Source: Candidatus Pelagibacter sp. (GTDB lineage Bacteria; Pseudomonadota; Alphaproteobacteria; Pelagibacterales; Pelagibacteraceae). Taken from it: a stretch of 6,781 nucleotides of DNA. This document shows positions 1-5,061 of this stretch, piece by piece. Position numbers and translations under genes: made by a program. A model generated the notes under the pieces. The model did no database searches. It saw only the letters and a program-made list of their open reading frames with translations, and had not been told where the DNA came from. Positions within the stretch are counted from its first letter, which is position 1. Each line of letters opens with the position of its first letter. The stretch spans positions 1 to 6,781 of the forward strand of contig JADHRH010000051.1 of NCBI GenBank assembly GCA_016777545.1, read 5' to 3'.

Positions 1-210
1 GGTGAAATATTTATTCAAGAGTCTAAAGTTGAGTATGATAAAATTATTGCAAAGATTTTAGCAGTATCTAAAAATAGAACAGATACTAGAATTTATGTAC
101 GAGGTGATAAATCAATAAACTATGGTAGAGTTTTAGAAATAATGGGAATGCTGTCTGGTTCTGGCTTTACTAAAGTGGCATTAATTTCTGAACCATATAA
201 AGAGAGGTAG
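1..210 (+). CDS. tolR: TolR, C-terminal part (5' end outside window)
   Basis: Frame 1 is open from the first base to a TAG stop at 208-210, giving the last 69 residues of a TolR/ExbD-family protein. The segment carries the family's closing pattern: an IYVRGDKSINYG stretch (about residues 31-42 of the fragment), then a helix VLEIMGMLSGSGFTKVALISEP. In the family this is the periplasmic domain that dimerises and binds peptidoglycan; the single N-terminal membrane helix lies outside the window. TolR works with TolQ as the proton-motive-force-driven stator that energises TolA. TolR rather than ExbD is called because tolA, tolB and pal follow directly. The stop is 5 bases before the tolA start, and the end of tolR contains the tolA Shine-Dalgarno. 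Only about half of the protein is visible, judged against the roughly 140 residues usual for TolR. Confidence 0.93.
   Translation, partial: GEIFIQESKVEYDKIIAKILAVSKNRTDTRIYVRGDKSINYGRVLEIMGMLSGSGFTKVALISEPYKER
204..208 (+). promoter_or_regulatory. Shine-Dalgarno that fixes the tolA GTG start
   Basis: GAGGT at 204-208 matches five bases of the canonical AGGAGGT and ends 7 bases before the GTG at 216. It overlaps the tolR stop codon. It supports GTG-216 as the true tolA start, because no ATG is available nearby upstream of the membrane-anchor sequence. Confidence 0.7.
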
Positions 211-215
211 TTAAA

Positions 216-1025
216 GTGAATAGAAATATTTTTATTTCTTTTGGGCTTCATATATTTCTTGTGATAATTACAGCTATGAGCTTACCATTCCTTGCTAAAA
301 AACCGATTGATCTTCCTCCAATTATATCAGTTGAACTCATCCAAATCTCAGACAAAACTAACATTCCCTTTGCCCCTAAGGCAAAAAAGATAATTGAAAA
401 AGTTAAAGAAAAAGAAAAAAAGTTAATTTCTGAGCAGGCACCACCAAAAAAAATAAAAAAACAAAAGCCCGATGCTGTTCCATTGCCGAATGAAAAAATA
501 AAAAAAATAAAGAAAATTAAAGATGAAAAACAAAATCCTGAAAAAGTAGAGACAGAAATTAAACAAATTTCAGAATTTGAAAAAAAAGAACTATTTGATA
601 CCAATAGTATTGCGGCATTAATTGATAAATCTAAGACTGAGAGTGCGGAAACAAACAAAAAACTAGATAAAGTTACTCAAGATCAAGATAAAGAAATGGA
701 TTTTGCTGGATTAACCCTAAGTGAAGAAGATGCTCTAAAAGCTCAAATTTTTGGTTGTTGGAGTATTCCTCTAGGGTTACCGTTTAACGAAGATTTATTA
801 GTTAGAATTAAGTTACAATTAAAGCCGGATGGTTCTATTATAAAAACTGAGATTCTTGATCATGCTAGAATGAATAGACCTGGACAAGGATTTTATAAAG
901 TATTAGCTGAAAGTGCATTAAGGGCTATAAAACTTTGCCAACCTCTTAGAGTACCTAGCACAGGTTATGAGAGATGGAAAGATATGCAGTTAAACTTTGA
1001 TGCTAGAGAAATGTTAGAAGGATAA
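216..1025 (+). CDS. tolA: TolA, envelope-spanning protein of the Tol-Pal system
   Basis: This 269-residue protein has the three-part TolA layout. Residues about 5-27 form one hydrophobic helix that anchors it in the inner membrane, where it contacts TolQR. Residues about 54-160 are very rich in Lys and Glu (for example KEKEKK and KIKKIKKIK) and probably form the extended periplasmic helix. Residues about 168-268 form the globular C-terminal domain that in the family binds TolB and Pal. That domain shows the alphaproteobacterial pattern CWSIPLG (181-187), [13 protein letters not shown] (196-208) and a closing CQPL...[13 protein letters not shown]181 and C241 could form a disulfide. Primary sequence in the middle region is poorly conserved in this family, so the call rests on the anchor, the C-terminal domain and the position between tolR and tolB. 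The start is GTG with a good Shine-Dalgarno at 204-208. The Lys-rich part is coded by long A runs, including eight A's at 446-453. Confidence 0.93.
   Translation: MNRNIFISFGLHIFLVIITAMSLPFLAKKPIDLPPIISVELIQISDKTNIPFAPKAKKIIEKVKEKEKKLISEQAPPKKIKKQKPDAVPLPNEKIKKIKKIKDEKQNPEKVETEIKQISEFEKKELFDTNSIAALIDKSKTESAETNKKLDKVTQDQDKEMDFAGLTLSEEDALKAQIFGCWSIPLGLPFNEDLLVRIKLQLKPDGSIIKTEILDHARMNRPGQGFYKVLAESALRAIKLCQPLRVPSTGYERWKDMQLNFDAREMLEG
1018..1022 (+). promoter_or_regulatory. Shine-Dalgarno of tolB inside the end of tolA
   Basis: AAGGA at 1018-1022 lies 5 bases before the tolB ATG at 1028 and within the last two sense codons of tolA. With a gap of only 2 bases between the tolA stop and the tolB start, it implies translation of the two genes from one transcript, probably coupled. 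Confidence 0.7.
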
Positions 1026-1027
1026 AA

Positions 1028-2368
1028 ATGTTATTAAGATATTTATTTATATTACTTATTATTATTCCCATTAAAGCTTTTGCCTTAATTGAAGTTGATA
1101 TTACTAGAGGAAATTTAAATCCACTACCAGTTGCTGTATCCCCTTTATCAATAGATAATGAGTCAAAAGAAAATTTTAAAAAAATTTTAAAACAAGAAGA
1201 TCTAGGATCAGAAATTTCAATAGTTGTTGAAAATAATTTAAGACAATCTGGTCTATTTAATCCACTAGACAAAAATGCATTTCTTCAAGAACCAGATGTG
1301 GCTAATTTAAAACCAAGGTTCGAGGATTGGAATTTAATTAAAGCACAAGCTTTAGTAACAGGCAAGGTTACGTTTGTAGATGAAAAGCTAAGAGTAGAAT
1401 TTAGATTGTGGGATGTTTTAGCTGGAAAAGAAATGATGGCTTTAGCATTTACTACTGTTCCTAGTAACTGGAGAAGAGTAGGTCACATTATTACAGATAA
1501 AGTGTATGAACGCTTAACAGGAGAAAAAGGTTATTTTGATACTAGAATAATATACGTTTCTGAAGAAGGTCCTAAAACTAAAAGAATAAAAAAATTAGCA
1601 ATAATGGACCAAGATGGTTTTAATAATAAATATTTAACACTTGGAAATGAATTGGTTTTAACACCAAGATTTAGCCCGACAAATCAGATGGTAACATATC
1701 TTTCTTATTTTAGAAATTTACCTAGGGTATATTTATTAGATATTGAAACTGGAATGCAAGAAGTAGTGGGAGACTTTCCTGGTATGACATTTGCACCAAG
1801 GTTTTCACCTGATGGAAAAAAAATTATAATGAGTTTTGCTAAAGATGGCAATTCTGATATTTATACTATGGATCTTGAAAACAGAATTGTTGAAAGAATT
1901 ACCAATCATCCATCAATTGATACGTCACCTTCATATTCACCAGATGGAAAACAAATTACTTTTAATTCAGATAGAAGTGGTTACCAGCAAATTTACGTAA
2001 TGGATAGTAATGGAAAAAATGTTAAGAGAATTTCATTTGGGAATGGTTTGTATGGAACCCCGGTATGGTCCCCAAGAGGTGATTTAATTGCGTTTACCAA
2101 GCTTCATAAAGGAAAATTTTACATTGGAGTAATGAGAACAGACGGAAAAGGTGAAAGACTGTTGACAGAAAACTTTTACCAAGAAGCTCCATCATGGTCT
2201 CCAAATGGAAGAGTGCTTATCTTTTATAGAGAGACTAAGACGAATTCAAAAGGAGAGGGATTTTCAGCTAAATTGTGGTCTATTGATTTAACAGGATATA
2301 ATGAGAAGATGGTTGAAACTGAAACAGATGCATCTGACCCATCCTGGTCATCATTATTAAGCGATTAA
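1028..2368 (+). CDS. tolB: TolB, periplasmic beta-propeller of the Tol-Pal system
   Basis: A 446-residue protein, close to the usual TolB length. Residues 1-19 are a Sec signal peptide with likely cleavage after AFA (A19). Residues about 20-165 form the N-terminal alpha/beta domain, with VTGKVTF and [12 protein letters not shown] matching the family; its first residues are the segment that in TolB homologues docks on TolA. Residues about 170-446 form the propeller, with repeated PD40/WD40-like strands: PRFSPTNQ (213-220), PRFSPDGKK (257-265), PSYSPDGKQ (301-309), PVWSPRGD (345-352), PSWSPNGR (388-395) and a final [10 protein letters not shown]. In the family this propeller binds Pal and so passes the TolA force to the outer membrane. 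The start is fixed by the Shine-Dalgarno at 1018-1022 and by the signal peptide. No truncation or frameshift is seen. Confidence 0.98.
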   Translation: MLLRYLFILLIIIPIKAFALIEVDITRGNLNPLPVAVSPLSIDNESKENFKKILKQEDLGSEISIVVENNLRQSGLFNPLDKNAFLQEPDVANLKPRFEDWNLIKAQALVTGKVTFVDEKLRVEFRLWDVLAGKEMMALAFTTVPSNWRRVGHIITDKVYERLTGEKGYFDTRIIYVSEEGPKTKRIKKLAIMDQDGFNNKYLTLGNELVLTPRFSPTNQMVTYLSYFRNLPRVYLLDIETGMQEVVGDFPGMTFAPRFSPDGKKIIMSFAKDGNSDIYTMDLENRIVERITNHPSIDTSPSYSPDGKQITFNSDRSGYQQIYVMDSNGKNVKRISFGNGLYGTPVWSPRGDLIAFTKLHKGKFYIGVMRTDGKGERLLTENFYQEAPSWSPNGRVLIFYRETKTNSKGEGFSAKLWSIDLTGYNEKMVETETDASDPSWSSLLSD

Positions 2369-2376
2369 TAGTTAAA

Positions 2377-2437
2377 TTACTTGATTTTTTAGCTTGAAAC
2401 ATTTAATTAGTTGTGAAAAAGTAAGTAAATCAAATAA
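2377..2437. repeat. Imperfect inverted repeat in the tolB-pal spacer
   Basis: TTACTTGATTT at 2377-2387 can pair with AAATCAAATAA at 2427-2437: 10 of 11 positions are complementary, with a 39-base loop. The right arm ends 5 bases before the pal Shine-Dalgarno (2443-2448). It could be an operator, an mRNA fold that tunes pal translation, or chance in AT-rich DNA. There is no T-run after it, so it is not an intrinsic terminator. Confidence 0.35.
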
Positions 2438-2442
2438 GATTT

Positions 2443-2448
2443 AAGGAG
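2443..2448 (+). promoter_or_regulatory. Strong Shine-Dalgarno of pal
   Basis: AAGGAG lies 5 bases before the pal ATG at 2454 and is the best ribosome-binding site in the window. That fits the high expression expected of an abundant lipoprotein. Confidence 0.8.
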
Positions 2449-2453
2449 CAATA

Positions 2454-2939
2454 ATGAACTTAAGTAAAAATTTAAAAAATGGGTTTTTAATATTAATGGC
2501 ATGTTTAGTTTTAACTGCATGTGCAACAAAAAAAACATCTACTACATCAGGACAAATGCAGGGTGACACTTATACGGGCACAGATACTGTAAAAGAGTTA
2601 GCTAAAGGTGTTCCAGATAGAGTTTTCTTTGCAACTAATGAAACTGTACTTACAACAGCTTCAAGAGAAACTCTAAGAAAACAAGCTGGATGGTTAAGAA
2701 AAAATTCAGATATTAATGTTGTATTAGAAGGGCATGCTGATGAAAGAGGTACAAGAGAGTACAACTTAGCATTAGGTGAAAGAAGAGCTAATTCAGCAAA
2801 AGACTATTTAATGACTTATGGAATTTCTTCAGACAGAATTTCTGTCCTAAGTTATGGTAAGGAAAGACCAGTGGATTCTGGATCTAGCCCTTTAGCTTGG
2901 TCTAAAAATAGAAGATCAGTTACCGTTAAAGCTAACTAA
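2454..2939 (+). CDS. pal: Pal, peptidoglycan-associated outer-membrane lipoprotein
   Basis: A 161-residue protein of usual Pal length. Residues 1-22 form a lipoprotein signal peptide with lipobox LTAC, making C23 the lipidated first residue. The next residue is Ala rather than Asp, consistent with sorting to the outer membrane. Residues about 24-50 are a Thr/Ser-rich linker. Residues about 54-159 form the OmpA-like peptidoglycan-binding domain: RVFFATNE, then GHADERGTREYN (93-104), LALGERRA (105-112), ISVLSYGKERP (129-139) and NRRSVTV (152-158). In the family, D96 and R110 of this pocket bind the diaminopimelate of the peptide stem. Pal anchors the outer membrane to the wall and is released or moved by TolB during constriction. 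An 85-base spacer separates it from tolB, and a strong terminator follows 18 bases after the stop. The usual Ala after NRR is Ser here, a mild change. Confidence 0.98.
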   Translation: MNLSKNLKNGFLILMACLVLTACATKKTSTTSGQMQGDTYTGTDTVKELAKGVPDRVFFATNETVLTTASRETLRKQAGWLRKNSDINVVLEGHADERGTREYNLALGERRANSAKDYLMTYGISSDRISVLSYGKERPVDSGSSPLAWSKNRRSVTVKAN

Positions 2940-2957
2940 TTAATCCAAATAATTCTT

Positions 2958-2996
2958 AAAAGACCCTATCACATTTGTGAATAGGGTCTTTTTTTT
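2958..2996 (+). terminator. Intrinsic terminator closing the tol-pal unit
   Basis: GACCCTAT (2962-2969) pairs perfectly with ATAGGGTC (2981-2988). An inner CAC/GTG helix (2970-2972 with 2977-2979) closes a 4-base ATTT loop, with A2980 bulged. AAAA precedes the stem and eight T's follow at 2989-2996. The GC core and T-run make it a textbook rho-independent terminator, 18 bases after the pal stop and before cpoB. Confidence 0.93.
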
Positions 2997-3004
2997 GCCA
3001 TCAT

Positions 3005-3010
3005 TATAAT
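3005..3010 (+). promoter_or_regulatory. Probable -10 element of a cpoB promoter
   Basis: A perfect TATAAT starts 8 bases after the T-run of the pal terminator. No good TTGACA-like hexamer sits 16-18 bases upstream, since that place is the terminator's right arm, and there is no extended -10 TG. A start about 7 bases downstream (near 3017) would give a leader of about 10 bases before the ATG at 3027. The call rests on the hexamer and on the need for a new promoter after the terminator. In such AT-rich DNA the hexamer could arise by chance. Confidence 0.5.
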
Positions 3011-3026
3011 TACTACTCAATTTATT

Positions 3027-4001
3027 ATGCTTAATTATAAAAAGATAATTCAATTAAAGTTAATATTAGTATTCATATTTTTCCCAAATATTATTTTTGC
3101 AGATACCCATAATATAAATGAAATTTTAGATTTAATTCAAAAGGATTTAAAAACTTTAGAAAGAGCTGTTTACTCAGGATCAACTAATTTAAATAGTCAA
3201 AAAAGCACAAATGAAAACTCTGAAGATGTTTTAACAAGGCATCTTTTAAAATTATCTGATGTTGAAAAACAATTTCAAGAGCTTACTAATAAGTTTGAAG
3301 AAATTAACTTCAAGTTAGATAAATTATCAAATAGACTTTCTAAGGTTCAAGCAGATAATCAAATTAGGTTTCAAGATGTGGAAAATGCTTTGTCATCTGG
3401 AGAAGTTGGAACAAAATTAACCTCAATACCAAAAGAACAAGCAGAAAAAGTTTTACCAGGCTCTTCACAACCTCAAGACTTGGGATCAATTTCATATAAA
3501 GATACAGAAAGTGGAGAAACAACCCAACAAATACAATCTGTAGAAACCACCTCATCTATTGTGACAGAAAATTTTGAGTCAGAAAAAAATATACTTCCAG
3601 ATACTTCTCCAGAAAAACAATATGAATTTGCAACCAGTTTTTTAAAGGTAGGTGATTACAGTACTGCAGAAAGAGCCTTTAGAGAGTTTGTAATAAATAA
3701 TTCAGAGCATAAATTGGCAGGCAATGCTCAGTATTGGTATGCTGAAACGTTTAGAATAAGACAACTCTACACAGATGCCGCCACTGCTTATCTTGAGGGA
3801 TATCAAAAATATCCAAAAGGTGACAAGGCTCCTATAAATTTATTAAAACTTGGTGTATCAATGGTTCAGATAGGAGAAAAAGAGCAAGGTTGTAAAATGA
3901 TTGTAGGAGTTGAAGAACAATATCCTAAAGCAAATCAATCTGTGCTTCAAAAAGCAAAATATGAATCAAAAAAGTTTGAGTGCTCAAAACAAAACTCATA
4001 A
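3027..4001 (+). CDS. cpoB: CpoB (YbgF), Tol-associated periplasmic coiled-coil/TPR protein
   Basis: A 324-residue protein. Residues 1-25 are a Sec signal peptide (Lys-rich n-region, hydrophobic core, likely cleavage after IFA). Residues about 30-120 are predicted coiled coil, with heptad-like Leu spacing around LSDVEKQFQELTNKFEEI and LDKLSNRLS; in the family this segment trimerises. Residues about 125-190 are a Ser/Thr/Gln-rich linker. Residues about 194-318 form the YbgF C-terminal TPR domain: YEFATSFLKVGDYSTAERAF, then AQYWYAETFRIRQLYTDAATAYLEG, then YPKGDKAPINLLKLGVSM. In Escherichia coli, CpoB binds TolA and coordinates PBP1b-LpoB peptidoglycan synthesis with outer-membrane constriction; LpoB itself is not general in Alphaproteobacteria, so the partner here is unknown. 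The signal peptide supports ATG-3027, although no Shine-Dalgarno precedes it. The gene follows a terminator and overlaps tilS by 41 bases. Confidence 0.93.
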   Translation: MLNYKKIIQLKLILVFIFFPNIIFADTHNINEILDLIQKDLKTLERAVYSGSTNLNSQKSTNENSEDVLTRHLLKLSDVEKQFQELTNKFEEINFKLDKLSNRLSKVQADNQIRFQDVENALSSGEVGTKLTSIPKEQAEKVLPGSSQPQDLGSISYKDTESGETTQQIQSVETTSSIVTENFESEKNILPDTSPEKQYEFATSFLKVGDYSTAERAFREFVINNSEHKLAGNAQYWYAETFRIRQLYTDAATAYLEGYQKYPKGDKAPINLLKLGVSMVQIGEKEQGCKMIVGVEEQYPKANQSVLQKAKYESKKFECSKQNS

Positions 4002-5016
4002 ACAAATTCTTAGTTTTTTAAAAAATCAAAAAATTTCTAAAGTTTATACTGAATTCTCTTCTTCTTTAAATGCTGGGGAAAATTTAGCAGTAGCAGTTTC
4101 AGGTGGACCCGATAGTTTAGCACTAGCTTACTTGGCTAAATGCTATTCAATAAAAAATAAAATAACAGCTAAATTCTTTTTAGTTGATCATAAGCTTAGA
4201 CCTGAGTCGACAAAAGAAGCTGCTTCTGTAAAAAAAATTTTACAAAAGATTGGTATCAAATGCAAAGTATTAAGTTGGAAGGGTAAAAAACCTTCTAGAA
4301 ATATTCAATCTTTGGCAAGAGAGGCAAGATATTCTTTATTAGCAAAAGAATGTAAGAAAAATAATATTAAGCACTTATTGTTAGGACATCATTCAAATGA
4401 TCTATTTGAAAACTTTTTAATTAGAGTGGTTAGAGGAAGTGGGCTAAATGGGTTGGTATCTTTTAACAAAAGTGTAAAATATAAAAATGAAGATCTAAAT
4501 ATTTTAAGACCATTACTCAACTTAGAAAAAAATGATTTAATTAATATTTCTAAAATAGTATTTAAGTTTTTTATTAAAGATCCATCAAATATCAACGAGA
4601 TATATAAAAGAACAAGAATTAGAACTTTATTAGAGTCTCTTGAAAAAGAGGGATTGGATTTAAAAAAACTTAAATTAACCATCGATAATTTAAGAGACTC
4701 AGACAAATCAATAAAGTTTTATGTTAGAAAAAATTTGGAGGATAATTCTGTACATATTAAAACAAAAGGTACTTGTATTTTAAATCATGATTTTTTTGAT
4801 CAATCGCATGAAGTTGTTTTTAGATCTTTGACTTTTGTTATTCAAAAAATAGGAAGAAAATACTACCCTGTTAGAGGAAAAAGTATCAATGAACTGATTA
4901 ACCAAATTACTCTCAAGAAGCTTTCGAAAATAACTTTAGGAGGCTGTTTTGTTGAAAGTGCTAACGAGACCATATTAATATCAAGAGAAAACACTAATAA
5001 AGTTAAAGTTTTGTAA
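3961..5016 (+). CDS. tilS: TilS, tRNA(Ile)-lysidine synthase
   Basis: TilS ligates lysine, using ATP, to C34 of the CAU-anticodon tRNA-Ile in the cytoplasm, so that it reads AUA instead of AUG. From ATG-3961 the protein has 351 residues. The PP-loop AVSGGPDSLAL lies at about 45-55 (SGGPDS 47-52). Other TilS marks follow: VDHKLRPES (75-83), NIQSLAREARY (114-124), GHHSNDLFENFLIRVVRGSGLNGL (142-165), LRPLL (182-186) and DPSNINEIYKRTRIR (207-221). The segment after about 225 is short and weakly conserved; E. coli TilS is longer (432 residues). An in-frame TTG at 3910 would add 17 residues with no family match, so ATG-3961 is preferred. No Shine-Dalgarno is visible; overlap with cpoB by 41 bases suggests coupled translation. 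The usual HHxDDQAET reads HHSNDLFEN, with Asn146 in place of the first Asp. Confidence 0.95.
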   Translation: MNQKSLSAQNKTHKQILSFLKNQKISKVYTEFSSSLNAGENLAVAVSGGPDSLALAYLAKCYSIKNKITAKFFLVDHKLRPESTKEAASVKKILQKIGIKCKVLSWKGKKPSRNIQSLAREARYSLLAKECKKNNIKHLLLGHHSNDLFENFLIRVVRGSGLNGLVSFNKSVKYKNEDLNILRPLLNLEKNDLINISKIVFKFFIKDPSNINEIYKRTRIRTLLESLEKEGLDLKKLKLTIDNLRDSDKSIKFYVRKNLEDNSVHIKTKGTCILNHDFFDQSHEVVFRSLTFVIQKIGRKYYPVRGKSINELINQITLKKLSKITLGGCFVESANETILISRENTNKVKVL

Positions 5017-5020
5017 CAAT

Positions 5021-5052
5021 TTGACACTTGTTTAATTAATAATAATTATTAT
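5021..5052 (+). promoter_or_regulatory. Probable ftsH promoter
   Basis: A perfect -35 TTGACA lies at 5021-5026. Two -10 choices exist: AATTAT at 5044-5049 (17-base spacer, 4 of 6 matches) and TATTAT at 5047-5052 (20-base spacer, 5 of 6). Either would start transcription within about 10 bases of the ATG at 5062, giving a very short leader. It sits in the only spacer between tilS and ftsH, where no terminator is seen, so read-through from cpoB-tilS is also likely. A CTTG at 5027-5030 could hint at a heat-shock (RpoH) -35, as ftsH is often heat-induced, but no matching -10 is clear. Confidence 0.55.
5039..5052. repeat. 14-bp perfect AT palindrome before ftsH
   Basis: ATAATAATTATTAT is a perfect dyad centred between 5045 and 5046. 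It covers both candidate -10 elements of the ftsH promoter and ends 9 bases before the ATG. The position suits a repressor site, and the ATAAT/ATTAT half-sites vaguely resemble iron-regulator boxes. An all-AT palindrome could also be chance in this spacer. Confidence 0.4.
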
Positions 5053-5061
5053 CTTATTAGT

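Noticed and set aside
248..658. Open frame of 136 codons on the minus strand inside tolA
   Set aside because: It is the complement of the Lys/Glu-rich region, so it appears as Phe/Ser runs that mimic membrane segments. There is no start context or family match.
3364..3555. Short minus-strand frame inside cpoB
   Set aside because: A shadow of the linker coding region; the hydrophobic look comes from the complement of Gln/Glu/Lys codons.
3910..3960. Upstream TTG start for tilS adding 17 residues
   Set aside because: The added residues are coded within cpoB and match no TilS feature. TTG is a rarer start, and ATG-3961 gives a normal distance to the PP-loop.
4389..4706. Minus-strand frame of 105 codons inside tilS
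   Set aside because: It lies opposite conserved TilS motifs, with no ribosome-binding site or recognisable domain.
5039..5052. AT palindrome read as a tilS terminator
   Set aside because: The stem would have no G-C pairs and is not followed by a T-run, so it is unlikely to stop transcription.
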